DNA from: Flavobacterium sp. 9AF
GTDB taxonomy: Bacteria; Bacteroidota; Bacteroidia; Flavobacteriales; Flavobacteriaceae
Assembly (NCBI RefSeq): GCF_902506265.1
Contig: NZ_LR733556.1
Span: 1-64,000, forward strand
Reading direction: 5' to 3'
DNA: 64,000 bases
The position numbers and the translations under genes are program-made. Of the stretch, positions 40,063-48,826 are shown piece after piece. The notes beneath the pieces are model-generated. The model saw only the letters and a list, made by a program, of their open reading frames with translations. It did no database searches and was not told where the DNA came from. Within the stretch, counting starts at the first letter, position 1, and the number at the start of each line of letters is the position of its first letter.

Positions 40063-40971
40063 ATGAAAAATAAAAATGCATTTGATGTAATAATTATAGG
40101 AGGAAGCTACGCTGGCTTGTCTGCAGCTATGGCTTTAGGACGTTCACTGCGAAAAGTGTTAATTATTGATAGCGGATTGCCTTGTAATCGGCAAACTCCA
40201 CATTCTCATAACTTCATCACTCTAGATGGGGAGAAACCGGCCAATATTACTGCAAAAGCCAAAGAACAAGTGCTTCAATATAATACGATTTCATTTTATG
40301 AAGGTATCGCCGTAAAAGGGGAAAAAAAGGACAGTTATTTTAGTGTTTTAACCCATAATTCAGATGTGTTTTACGCAAAAAAGCTAATTTTTGCCACAGG
40401 TATAAAAGATGTATTTCCTGATATCAAAGGTTTTTCAGATTGCTGGGGAATATCTGTTGTACATTGCCCGTATTGTCATGGTTATGAAGTAAGAGGTAAA
40501 AAAACGGCTATTTTGGCACAGGGTGAAAGAGCATTCCATTTAGCTTCTTTGGTTAATAATTTAACTCAAGATATTACTTTAATTACTTCTGATAGACATT
40601 TGTTTACCAAAGAACAATTACAAAAATTGGAAAATCATACTATTAGAATTATAGATAAAGAAATTATAGAAGTTATACATGTGAAAGGATATTTGAGCCA
40701 ATTGGTTTTTATCGATGGAAGTCGAGAAGATTTTGAAGCCGTTTATGCTGCTATACCTTTCCAACAAAATTGTACTATTCCTGTTGAATTAGGCTGTGAA
40801 ATAACTGAAATGGGACATTTAAAAGTAGATGGTTTTCAAAAAACAACCGTTTCTGGTATATATACATGTGGCGATACTAGTTCGATGATGCGTTCTGTAG
40901 CCACAGCAGTTGCTTCTGGAAATATCTGTGGTGCAATGGTTAATATGGAATTAATTAATGAGGAATTTTAG
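40063..40971 (+). CDS. Thioredoxin-reductase-like flavoprotein with CPYC motif
   Basis: 302 residues. FAD motif IIGGSYAGLSAA (11-22), the redox segment HCPYCHGYE (C135 and C138), and the second FAD segment IYTCGDTSSMM near 265-275. Low-molecular-weight thioredoxin reductases have CATC; CPYC with the HGYE context marks the flavobacterial relatives of unknown partner. The NADP Gly motif in the middle is degenerate (ILAQGERAFH in place of a GGG-type loop). It is a single gene behind the palindromic operator. Confidence 0.82.
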   Translation: MKNKNAFDVIIIGGSYAGLSAAMALGRSLRKVLIIDSGLPCNRQTPHSHNFITLDGEKPANITAKAKEQVLQYNTISFYEGIAVKGEKKDSYFSVLTHNSDVFYAKKLIFATGIKDVFPDIKGFSDCWGISVVHCPYCHGYEVRGKKTAILAQGERAFHLASLVNNLTQDITLITSDRHLFTKEQLQKLENHTIRIIDKEIIEVIHVKGYLSQLVFIDGSREDFEAVYAAIPFQQNCTIPVELGCEITEMGHLKVDGFQKTTVSGIYTCGDTSSMMRSVATAVASGNICGAMVNMELINEEF

Positions 40972-41398
40972 AAAATAGATTATAATTGAGGTTTTTATCA
41001 CTAACATTGCTAAACAATATCAAACAAAAAGAATATCAAACATCTTTCCAATCTTTTTAGATTTTAAAATTGACTATGATATGAGTGAACAGTCTTCCTT
41101 TTTTTGTAGAGATACAGTGTTTATAGCGAAAGTGTATTAATGAGCTTGAATTTATTACAAGTCTTTATAGCAACTTGTATTTGCCTATCAAATTCTGCTT
41201 GATGCTATTTATGTCTAAGTTTTACTTATGGAAATAGAAAAACAATTAAATACAAACAGGTATTTCTATTAAAAAATTAAAAATAAAAATTTTTAAAATG
41301 TGTTGATTAAGTTACAGTAAAGTTGGATTGAGTTACATCAAAAAAAAATGATCTTAAGAAATTTGCATCATTACTTTATTAATTTAAAAATTAAAAAA
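40972..41398. other. 427-bp spacer without a gene
   Basis: No ORF with coding character is seen. The end (about 41310-41350) is AT-rich, with GATTAAGTTACAGTAAAGTT and a repeated GAGTTACATC-like word. The repeated AGTTACA near 41309 and 41331 could be a regulator site for the SDR gene. Confidence 0.4.
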
Positions 41399-42238
41399 AT
41401 GAATGCGAAAAAAGTTTGGTTTGTAACTGGTGCTTCGAAAGGTTTAGGTTTAGCCTTGGTAAAAAAATTATTGGAAAATGATTATTATGTAGCTGCAACA
41501 TCGAGAGATAAAGAGGCTTTGGAAAAAGCTGTCAATTATTTTGGGAATAATTTTTTGCCTTTAGAAGTAGATTTAATAAATGAAAAGAGTGTAACCAAAG
41601 GATTAGCTGCTACAGTAGAAAAATTTGGTAAAATTGATATAGTAGTCAATAATGCAGGCTATGGTCAAGCGGGTACATTAGAAGAATTAAGTGATGAAGA
41701 ATCAAGAGAAAATTTTGATGTTAATGTTTTTGGACCCTTACATGTAATCCGAAAAGTGATGCCCTATTTAAGAGAAAATAAAGCAGGGCATATTATCAAT
41801 GTTTCTTCAGTAGGTGGTTTTATGGGTAACTTTCCTAGTTTTGGAGTATATTGTGCTACAAAGTATGCTTTAGTAGGCTTAACGGAAGCTTTAGCTGCTG
41901 AAGTAGAAAGTTTAGGAATACATGCTACTGTTGTTTATCCAGGCTATTTTAGGACAAATTTTCTAGACAAAGGTTCTTTTAAACTACCAAAAGATCCTAT
42001 TGGAGTTTATACTGAAGCTAGAAAATTAGAAGAGATTCATGTAAATCAAATTAGAGGGAATCAAGCAGGAAATCCAGATAAAGCTGCTGATGCATTTATA
42101 GCTATTTCTAAACAAGAAAAACCGCCCTTGCATTTGTTTTTAGGTTCCGATTCTTATCTGTTTGCAAAACAAAAAATAGAAATTGTAACAAATGAATTAA
42201 ATGCTAACGAAAAATTGGCAATTTCAACAGACTATTAA
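41399..42238 (+). CDS. SDR-family oxidoreductase
   Basis: 279 residues from ATG at 41399; the longer frame has a weak upstream ATG in AT-rich leader. It is closely related to 26886-27719: WFVTGASKGLGLALVKKLL, NNAGYGQAG, INVSSVGGFMGNFPSFGVYC with YCATK as the catalytic pair, and VVYPGYFRTNFLDKGSF. It is followed by an AraC gene with a hairpin between. Confidence 0.9.
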   Translation: MNAKKVWFVTGASKGLGLALVKKLLENDYYVAATSRDKEALEKAVNYFGNNFLPLEVDLINEKSVTKGLAATVEKFGKIDIVVNNAGYGQAGTLEELSDEESRENFDVNVFGPLHVIRKVMPYLRENKAGHIINVSSVGGFMGNFPSFGVYCATKYALVGLTEALAAEVESLGIHATVVYPGYFRTNFLDKGSFKLPKDPIGVYTEARKLEEIHVNQIRGNQAGNPDKAADAFIAISKQEKPPLHLFLGSDSYLFAKQKIEIVTNELNANEKLAISTDY

Positions 42239-42245
42239 TAAAAAG

Positions 42246-42290
42246 AAAACAAACGTAAGATAGGAGTCGGTATCTTGCGTTTGTTTATTT
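42246..42290 (+). terminator. Hairpin with T-rich tail
   Basis: AACAAACGTAAGATA and TATCTTGCGTTTGTT form a 15-bp stem with one mismatch around GGAGTCGG, followed by TATTTTGTATTTT. It ends the SDR gene and partly separates it from the AraC gene, unlike in the other SDR-AraC pairs. Confidence 0.65.
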
Positions 42291-42312
42291 TGTATTTTAG
42301 CTATTAGATAAT

Positions 42313-43230
42313 ATGGAAAAATTTAAAGTACATAGAATTAATACAATTAGCGAATTTCACACTATTGCAAATTTGCCAAAGCCTGAGCATCCATTGATAA
42401 GTTTGATTGATTATTCAAAAGTGGAATATCAGTTTGCAGAGAAAGAAGTCGTTTGGATTCAAGGTTTTTATACCATTGGATTAAAACGAAATGTAGCGGG
42501 TAAGTTTGTTTACGGACAACAAATTTATGATTTTAATGAAGGCTTATTAACGTTTATTGCATCGGGTCAACGTATTCAATATGAGTTTGTTGAGCGAGAA
42601 ATAAAGCCATCTGGTTGGCTACTAGTAATTCACCCAGATTTTTTATGGAATACACCATTGGCAAAGCAGATTAAACGATATGATTTTTTTGGATATGCTG
42701 TAAATGAAGCTTTGTTTTTGTCTGAAAAAGAAGAAAATGTATTGATAAATGTAATGCAAAATATAGAATTAGAGTATCATTCGTTGATAGATAAATTTAG
42801 TCAGAATATAATAATAGCTCAAATAGAGGTTTTATTAAATTATGCAGAACGTTTTTATCAACGTCAATTTATAACAAGAAAGATAACTAATCATCATATT
42901 TTAGGGCAATTTGAAGATTTGTTATCTGAATATTTAGATGGAAATAGATTGATTCAAAACGGTTTGCCAAGCGTAAATGAAATTGCAAATAAATTAAATA
43001 TTTCACCGAATTACTTAGGAAATTTACTTAAAAGTTTAACAGGTCAAAATACACAACAGCATATTCAGAATAAAATTGTAGAAAAAGCAAAAGAAAAACT
43101 TTCAACTACAGCGCTAAGTATAAGTGAAATCGCTTTTGATTTAGGCTTTGAACATTCGCAATCGTTTAGTCGGTTTTTTAAAAATAAATCAGGAAAAACA
43201 CCTATAGAATTCAGAATGGAATTTAATTAA
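42313..43230 (+). CDS. AraC-family regulator, paralogue 3 of 4
   Basis: 305 residues. Same pattern as paralogue 1: RINTISEFHTIANLPKPEHP, VYGQQIYDFNEGLLTFIASG, FYQRQFITRKI, then INEIANKLNISPNYLGNLLK-like and ISEIAFDLGFEHSQSFSRFF (here EIANKLNISPNYLGNLLKSL). It follows an SDR gene. Confidence 0.88.
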   Translation: MEKFKVHRINTISEFHTIANLPKPEHPLISLIDYSKVEYQFAEKEVVWIQGFYTIGLKRNVAGKFVYGQQIYDFNEGLLTFIASGQRIQYEFVEREIKPSGWLLVIHPDFLWNTPLAKQIKRYDFFGYAVNEALFLSEKEENVLINVMQNIELEYHSLIDKFSQNIIIAQIEVLLNYAERFYQRQFITRKITNHHILGQFEDLLSEYLDGNRLIQNGLPSVNEIANKLNISPNYLGNLLKSLTGQNTQQHIQNKIVEKAKEKLSTTALSISEIAFDLGFEHSQSFSRFFKNKSGKTPIEFRMEFN

Positions 43231-43258
43231 AAAAGCACTTTATGTGCTTTTTTAATTA
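43224..43258. terminator. Bidirectional terminator, perfect 15-bp stem
   Basis: TAATTAAAAAAGCAC and GTGCTTTTTTAATTA form a perfect stem with a 5-base loop between the convergent AraC and nitroreductase genes; A- and T-runs on the stem serve both strands. Confidence 0.8.
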
Positions 43259-43888
43259 TTCTATTTCTGTAACTAGTTGGCCTATGGGTCTTCTTACTTT
43301 TTTCAAGTTTTCATTCCAATCATTACCACTATCTCTATATCCAATAGGTAAAATAACAGCTGTTTTTAAACCTTTTTCTTTCATTCCCAATATTTGATCG
43401 TAAGCTTGTGGGTCAAAACCTTCCATTGGAGTTGCATCTACTTTTTGCTCAGCAGCAGCAGCAATTGCCATGGAAAAAGAGATATAGGCTTGTTTTGCGG
43501 TATGAATCGCATGCCATTCTGCACCTAAAGGTTCATACATACCCCATAAAAGTTTTTTATAATCATCCATTTGTGTTAATGGCAAACCTCTTTCTGATAA
43601 AATATAGTTGAACTCTTTTTCAATCTTTTCTAAACTGTAACTGTCCCAAGCTGCCCAAATTAATAAATGGGAACATTGTGTTATTTGTTCTTGATTAAAT
43701 GAATAGGGTTTTAATTTTTCCAAAAGCGTGGGGTTACTAATAACAAAAATTTCATAGGGTTGTAAACCTGATGAAGAAGGTGCTAATCGCGCAGCTTCTA
43801 AAATATATTCTATTTTATCTTGAGAGACTTTTTCGCCTGTCATTTTTTTGGTGGCATATCGCCAATGTAAATCATTAATTAAACTCAT
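43256..43888 (-). CDS. Nitroreductase-family NAD(P)H-dependent oxidoreductase
   Basis: 210 residues. NfsB-like: LHWRYATKKMTGEKVSQDKI (FMN-binding R/K positions), LAPSSSGLQPYEIFVISNP (29-50), AAAAEQKVDATPMEGFDPQA near 145-165 and a C-terminal GYRDSGND.NLKKVRRP. It reduces nitro compounds or quinones with FMN. It is divergent from an HxlR regulator, the same arrangement as DoxX/AzoR at 25.9 kb. Confidence 0.9.
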   Translation of the reverse strand: MSLINDLHWRYATKKMTGEKVSQDKIEYILEAARLAPSSSGLQPYEIFVISNPTLLEKLKPYSFNQEQITQCSHLLIWAAWDSYSLEKIEKEFNYILSERGLPLTQMDDYKKLLWGMYEPLGAEWHAIHTAKQAYISFSMAIAAAAEQKVDATPMEGFDPQAYDQILGMKEKGLKTAVILPIGYRDSGNDWNENLKKVRRPIGQLVTEIE

Positions 43889-43922
43889 AGTATAGTGATT
43901 ATTTTTTTCAAAAATATAGAAT

Positions 43923-43985
43923 GTTTGTTACTTTTAGTAACTTTGTGTCAAAAAGTAATAGTAACAAAGAGGTAACAAAGTAACA
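43923..43985. promoter_or_regulatory. Likely HxlR operator, repeated GTAAC words
   Basis: The 100-bp divergent spacer holds GTTACTTTTAGTAACTTTGT and, 20 bases further, AGTAACAAAGAGGTAACAAA then GTAAC, an imperfect dyad built from five GTAAC/GTTAC words. It lies between nitroreductase and HxlR genes, so an HxlR dimer pair is the likely binder. Confidence 0.55.
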
Positions 43986-43989
43986 TCTG

Positions 43990-44355
43990 ATGGAAGAAAC
44001 AATTGAAAAAGCAACAACAAACGGTACTTGTTTACACAAGATAAAAGCGGTTCATGATGTAATTTATATTATAGGTGGGAAATGGAAAATATCGATTATT
44101 ACGTCATTGTGCTACGGAAATAAAAGGTATTCTGATCTTTTAAATGAAGTGGAAGGAATTTCAGGGAAAATGTTAAGTAGAGAGTTGAAAGAATTAGAGA
44201 TGAACAAGCTTATTGAAAGAAAAGTTTTGGATACGAAACCAGTAGGGGTCGAATATTCTTTAACTGAAATAGGATTGTCATTAAAAAAAGTTACTGAAAC
44301 CATAGCAGATTGGGGAATAGAATATAGATCCATGAGAAGGTTAGAGGAAGAATAA
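43990..44355 (+). CDS. HxlR-family transcriptional regulator
   Basis: 121 residues. Winged helix with VHDVIYIIGGKWKISIITSL, CYGNKRYSDLLNEVEGISGK, RELKELEMNKLIERKVLDTK and VEYSLTEIGLSLKKVTETIA. The conserved Cys near the start (TCLHKIKAVHD) fits the quinone-sensing type. It probably represses the divergent nitroreductase and may control the SDR-AraC pair that follows. Confidence 0.9.
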   Translation: MEETIEKATTNGTCLHKIKAVHDVIYIIGGKWKISIITSLCYGNKRYSDLLNEVEGISGKMLSRELKELEMNKLIERKVLDTKPVGVEYSLTEIGLSLKKVTETIADWGIEYRSMRRLEEE

Positions 44356-44445
44356 TTTTAGCTACAATATTCAAAGATTTGGCTACTTAAACTCCAGTTA
44401 GAGTTCTGAAATTTGTACCATAAATAGTTAATAACAGAAGTGCTT

Positions 44446-45210
44446 ATGGAAACAAAAACAAAAATTGCTCTAGTTACAGGAGGTAGTAGAGGATTAGGTA
44501 GAGACATGGTTCTTAACCTAGCTAAAAATGGAAACAACATCATTTTTACGTATCATACAAATGCAATTGAAGCGGATAAAGTGGTTGCTGAGGTATTGGC
44601 TTTAGGACAAAAAGCGATTGCGTATCCACTCGATACCAGTAAGGTACATACTTTTGATACTTTTGTGGAAAAAGTGAGCCAACATTTACAAGAGCATGAA
44701 GGATCTCCTAATTTTGATTTTTTAATTAATAATGCGGGTACAGGAGTGTATGGTTCGGTAACCAATACAACAGAAGAAGCCTTCGATTACATGATGAACA
44801 TTCATTTTAAAGGGGTTTATTTTTTAACACAAAAATTGTTACCTACTTTAAATGATGGTGGAAGAATTATAAATATTTCTTCTGGTTTAACCCGAGTTTC
44901 TTTTCCTAATGTTTCGGCTTATGCGAGTATGAAAGGCGCTATTGAAACGTATACTAAATGTTTGGCAAAGGAATTAGGACCCAGAAAAATCACGGCTAAT
45001 AGTGTAGCTCCAGGAGCAATTGCGACTGATTTTGGTGGTGGTTCTAATAAATCAGATGAAGGAAAAAGAAATGCAATCGCTAGTATAACAGCTTTAGGTC
45101 GTGTAGGAGAACCAGAAGATATAGGTGGTGTTGTGGCTTTTATTTGTACTCCTGAAGCAGGTTGGATGAATGGCCAACGCATCGAACTTTCTGGTGGTAT
45201 GATGGTATAA
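44446..45210 (+). CDS. SDR-family NAD(P)-dependent oxidoreductase
   Basis: 254 residues, starting at the internal Met (METKTKIALVTGGSRGLG) rather than a GTG two codons earlier. Motifs TGGSRGLG, NNAGTGVYG, ISSGLTRVSFPNVSAYASMK with YASMK as the catalytic pair, and an end IELSGGMMV. FabG-like and distinct from the 26.9- and 41.4-kb SDRs. It is co-oriented with HxlR upstream and AraC downstream. Confidence 0.9.
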   Translation: METKTKIALVTGGSRGLGRDMVLNLAKNGNNIIFTYHTNAIEADKVVAEVLALGQKAIAYPLDTSKVHTFDTFVEKVSQHLQEHEGSPNFDFLINNAGTGVYGSVTNTTEEAFDYMMNIHFKGVYFLTQKLLPTLNDGGRIINISSGLTRVSFPNVSAYASMKGAIETYTKCLAKELGPRKITANSVAPGAIATDFGGGSNKSDEGKRNAIASITALGRVGEPEDIGGVVAFICTPEAGWMNGQRIELSGGMMV

Positions 45211-45229
45211 AATTGTGTAAATTTGAGTT

Positions 45230-46144
45230 ATGAATGAGGTTAATGTACATCGTGTAAAATCTATTGCAGAATTTCATAAAATGAAAGGGTTGCCAGCTCC
45301 TCAGCATCCTCTAATTAGTCTTTTTGACTATAGCAAAGTGGAATGCTCTAAAGAAGTAAATTATAAAAATTTTGTTTTCGACTTTTATCATATTTCTTGT
45401 AAAAGAAGTGTGGGAACAAAATATAAATATGGTCAGGGGAATTATGAATTTGATGATGGTGTAATGTTTTTCATTGCACCTAATCAAGTCTTTGGTATTG
45501 AACCAATAGCCGAAATTGCAAGCCCTAAAAGCGGTTGGATGTTAATGATTCATCCCGATTTTCTTTGGAACACTTCATTGGCAAATACGATAAAAAAATA
45601 CGAATTTTTTAACTATGCTGTTAATGAGGCCTTATTTTTGACTGAAAAAGAGGAGGCTGTTTTGCAAAATATAGTTGCAAACATAGAACAAGAATATAAT
45701 AACAACTTGGATCAATTTAGCCAAAATATTATTATTTCTCAAATTGAAACAATGCTCAATTATTCAAATAGATTTTATCAACGTCAATTTCTTACAACCA
45801 ATGTCAAAAATCATGAGATATTAACACAAGTAGAACACTTAATAGAATTATACTTAACTGATGCGAATAATTGGGGATTGCCTACCGTTCAAAATATTGC
45901 AGATTCTTTACATATCTCACCAACATATTTAAGTAGTTTGCTAAAATCACTTACGGGGTTAACTACACAACAACATATTCATGAAAAGCTAATTGAAAAA
46001 GCGAAAGAAAGATTATCAACTACTTCTCTTTCTATTAGTGAGATAGCTTATGAATTGGGTTTTGAACATTCTCAATCTTTTAATAAATTATTCAAGGCAA
46101 AAACTCAACTTACTCCTATGATGTTTAGGGAACAATTTAATTAA
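45230..46144 (+). CDS. AraC-family regulator, paralogue 4 of 4
   Basis: 304 residues. RVKSIAEFHKMKGLPAPQHP, KYGQGNYEFDDGVMFFIAPN and FYQRQFLTTNV in the sensor; IADSLHISPTYLSSLLKSLT and ISEIAYELGFEHSQSFNKLF in the HTH part. Nearest to paralogue 1 by the words FIAPNQVF/FMTPNQVF. It follows an SDR stop by 19 bases. Confidence 0.88.
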   Translation: MNEVNVHRVKSIAEFHKMKGLPAPQHPLISLFDYSKVECSKEVNYKNFVFDFYHISCKRSVGTKYKYGQGNYEFDDGVMFFIAPNQVFGIEPIAEIASPKSGWMLMIHPDFLWNTSLANTIKKYEFFNYAVNEALFLTEKEEAVLQNIVANIEQEYNNNLDQFSQNIIISQIETMLNYSNRFYQRQFLTTNVKNHEILTQVEHLIELYLTDANNWGLPTVQNIADSLHISPTYLSSLLKSLTGLTTQQHIHEKLIEKAKERLSTTSLSISEIAYELGFEHSQSFNKLFKAKTQLTPMMFREQFN

Positions 46145-46231
46145 TTTCTGCTTAAATAGCTTTGTAGTAAAAAAACTTCCGTATCTTTTCATTTCTATTT
46201 CTATACTTTTGTGTATATAAAGCATAAATAA

Positions 46232-46804
46232 ATGAAAAAAATACTACTCTCAATTTTATTTTGTATTCTTATTTCTTGTGAATCTTCTGATAAATTAGAA
46301 ACTATTTATGTAAACGATTATAAAATCGATTTACCCACTTATCTTTCAAAAAGTAGTCAATTAAATGAAGATGCCTCCTTGCAATTTCAAAATCTCTTTA
46401 AAGAATTATACATAATTGTTATTGATGAAACTAAAGAAGAGTTTAATAAAGCACTTATGGAAAATGGAATAGAAAATATGTTTTCTAAGGATTTTGATGG
46501 TTATGTAAAATTGTTATCAACCAATTTGCAAAATAATGTTGAAATGAAACACAAAAAAGAGAAAGATACGCTCATTAATGGAATGAGAACTAAACTTATA
46601 ATGTTTGACGGGAAATCTGAAGGTTATGATATATATTATCAAGTCGCTTATGTAGAAGGAAATGAGAAATATTATCAATTAATGACTTGGACGCTTTTGG
46701 ATAAAAAAGATGAACATGAAAACATAATGAACAAAATGGTATCTTCTTTTAATTTACGTAATAATAAAAAAACAAGTCAAATAAAAAGAGCTAAAAGTAA
46801 ATAG
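46232..46804 (+). CDS. Lipoprotein of unknown function
   Basis: 190 residues. Signal MKKILLSILFCILISCESS with lipobox (ILISC). The mature part has a PsbP-like or TonB-independent layout (IDLPTYLSKSSQLNEDASLQ, LIMFDGKSEGYDIYYQVAYV, ENIMNKMVSSFNL), of the kind described as DUF1795/PsbP-like. The evidence is weak. It stands between the AraC gene and the arsenosugar cluster and could belong to either or neither. Confidence 0.7.
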   Translation: MKKILLSILFCILISCESSDKLETIYVNDYKIDLPTYLSKSSQLNEDASLQFQNLFKELYIIVIDETKEEFNKALMENGIENMFSKDFDGYVKLLSTNLQNNVEMKHKKEKDTLINGMRTKLIMFDGKSEGYDIYYQVAYVEGNEKYYQLMTWTLLDKKDEHENIMNKMVSSFNLRNNKKTSQIKRAKSK

Positions 46805-46831
46805 ATGTTTTTTAATCAAAATAATTTAAAA

Positions 46832-47338
46832 ATGAAAAAAAGCATTTCTATCCTGTTTTTATTGTTTTTTACTTTTGCATTTGCACAAAAAAGCATACCT
46901 GAAGTAATTAAGCAATACAATAAAAATTCTGTTCCTTATATAACTGTCGAGGAAGCTAATAAGAAACTCAATTCAATTCTTTTTTTAGATGCAAGAGAAT
47001 TAGAAGAATTCAACGTTAGTCATTTGGAAAATGCAATCCATGTAGGTTATCAAAAATTTGATACAGATTTATTGTTAAAAGCAATTCCCAATAAGCAAAC
47101 TTCTATAGTGGTGTATTGTTCCATTGGAGTGCGAAGCGAAGATATTGGTGAAAAATTAATTCAATTAGGGTATACCAATGTTAAAAATTTATATGGAGGT
47201 ATTTTTGAATGGAAAAACAAGAATTATACAGTTATAAATAGGAATGGGGAAGTAACAGAAGAGGTCCACGCTTTTTCAAAAACATGGGGTAAATATCTAT
47301 TAAAAGGAATAAAAATATATAATCAAAATAAAAAATAA
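46832..47338 (+). CDS. Secreted rhodanese-like protein
   Basis: 168 residues from MKKSISILFLLFFTFAFAQK, a signal peptide, so it is periplasmic; the earlier Met in the same frame adds nine residues. The rhodanese domain has the active loop VVYCSIGVRSE with the catalytic Cys, and FLDARELEEFNVSHLENAIH. Rhodanese-like proteins often accompany arsenosugar genes in Bacteroidota; the stop is 3 bases before the next start, so it is probably the first gene of this operon. Confidence 0.8.
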   Translation: MKKSISILFLLFFTFAFAQKSIPEVIKQYNKNSVPYITVEEANKKLNSILFLDARELEEFNVSHLENAIHVGYQKFDTDLLLKAIPNKQTSIVVYCSIGVRSEDIGEKLIQLGYTNVKNLYGGIFEWKNKNYTVINRNGEVTEEVHAFSKTWGKYLLKGIKIYNQNKK

Positions 47339-47341
47339 ACG

Positions 47342-47677
47342 ATGGAAAAAACATATTACGATCCGGCTGATTTAAAAAAATTTGGAAAAATTGTAGAATG
47401 GAGTGAAGAATTAGGAAATAGTTTTTTTGAATATTATGGAAAAGTTTTTGAAGAAGGTAGCCTATCTGCAAGAGAAAAATCACTAATTGCGTTAGCAGTT
47501 TCTCATGCTGTTCAATGTCCCTATTGTATTGATGCTTACACTGGTGACGGTCTAAAAAGAGGGATTACCAAAGAAGAAATGATGGAAGCAGTTCATGTAA
47601 CTGCTGCCATAAAAAGTGGTGCCGCTTTAGTTCATGGTGTTCAAATGATGAATAAATATAAAAAACTATCTATGTAG
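47342..47677 (+). CDS. Arsenosugar-associated peroxidase-like (CMD family) protein
   Basis: 111 residues. The alkylhydroperoxidase (AhpD/CMD) core CPYCIDAY with the two redox cysteines, preceded by REKSLIALAVSHAVQ, and followed by GITKEEMMEAVHVTAAIKSG and the MNKYKKL end. This is the TIGR-defined partner of ArsS in arsenosugar loci. It probably handles thiol or peroxide chemistry; the exact reaction is unknown. Confidence 0.88.
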   Translation: MEKTYYDPADLKKFGKIVEWSEELGNSFFEYYGKVFEEGSLSAREKSLIALAVSHAVQCPYCIDAYTGDGLKRGITKEEMMEAVHVTAAIKSGAALVHGVQMMNKYKKLSM

Positions 47678-47769
47678 TTTTTTCGTATATATGTAAAATA
47701 GCTAACATTTCTTTAGCAAATGTTGGTCTATTTTTGTTTGGATTATACAATTAGAATAAACAAAAAACT

Positions 47770-48822
47770 ATGTTGAAATCACTTCAAGCCAAAGAAAGTC
47801 CGTTGTCTAAAACCGAAAAACAACTGGAGATGCTTTCTAATGGAATTTTTAAAGATGGTTCTCTACCCACTTTTGCGGATCAGATTGCTAAAACAAATCA
47901 ATTTCCTTTACAACCCAAGAAAATTGAAATTCTGCAAATTAATGTTGGCTACATGTGCAATCAGGTTTGTGCCCATTGCCATGTGGATGCTGGTCCTGAT
48001 CGAAAAGAGATTATGACCCAAGAAACCATGCTTCAAATTTTAGAAGTACTAAAAACAACTGAGGTAAATACACTTGACCTAACTGGAGGTGCACCAGAAA
48101 TGAACCCTCATTTTAGATGGTTTGTAGAAGAAGCATCCAAACTAGGTGTTAAAGATTTTATAGTGCGTTCCAATCTAACTATTATAAAAGCCAATAAAAA
48201 ATATTACGATTTGCCTGAATTTTTCAAAAAACACAACATTCATGTGGTAAGTTCTATGCCACATTGGACAAAAGGAAAAACCGATGTGCAAAGAGGTGAT
48301 GGAGTTTTTGATAAATCAATAAAAGCGTTACAAGAGTTAAATGCAGTTGGTTATGGTATGCCAGGAAGTAATCTAAAACTCGATTTGGTCTACAACCCTT
48401 CGGGAGCTTTTTTACCTGCAGATCAAAGTGCTATGGAAAAAGATTTTAAAAAAGCCTTGAAAGAAGATTTTAATATCGATTTTCATAATCTATTTGCGAT
48501 TACCAATTTACCTATTTCTCGCTTTTTAGATTATCTAATTGCTTCTGATAATTATGAAGATTATATGTATGCTTTAGTAGAAGCATATAATCCTGCAGCG
48601 GTGGCTAATGTAATGTGTACCAATACTATTTCGGTAAGTTGGGATGGTTGGTTGTACGATTGCGACTTCAATCAAATGTTAGGTTTAAAAGTAGCTTCAA
48701 AATCAAAACACATTGCAGATTTTAATGAAACGGAATTGACTCAAAGAAATATAGTTATTTCTCAACATTGCTATGGATGTACGGCTGGTGCAGGAAGTAG
48801 CTGTCAAGGTGTAGTTGTTTAA
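47770..48822 (+). CDS. arsS: Arsenosugar biosynthesis radical SAM protein
   Basis: 350 residues. Radical SAM cluster motif CNQVCAHC (C63, C67, C70) after QINVGYM, then LDLTGGAPEMNPHFRWFVEE and VRSNLTII, with C-terminal cysteines (MCTNTISVSWDGWLYDCDFN; CYGCTAGAGSSCQG) that fit extra clusters. ArsS transfers the 5'-deoxyadenosyl group from SAM to dimethylarsinite, forming the adenosyl arsenic precursor of arsenosugars; this is known from cyanobacterial ArsM/ArsS work. Full length. It heads the main part of the cluster. Confidence 0.92.
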   Translation: MLKSLQAKESPLSKTEKQLEMLSNGIFKDGSLPTFADQIAKTNQFPLQPKKIEILQINVGYMCNQVCAHCHVDAGPDRKEIMTQETMLQILEVLKTTEVNTLDLTGGAPEMNPHFRWFVEEASKLGVKDFIVRSNLTIIKANKKYYDLPEFFKKHNIHVVSSMPHWTKGKTDVQRGDGVFDKSIKALQELNAVGYGMPGSNLKLDLVYNPSGAFLPADQSAMEKDFKKALKEDFNIDFHNLFAITNLPISRFLDYLIASDNYEDYMYALVEAYNPAAVANVMCTNTISVSWDGWLYDCDFNQMLGLKVASKSKHIADFNETELTQRNIVISQHCYGCTAGAGSSCQGVVV

Positions 48823-48826
48823 AGGA

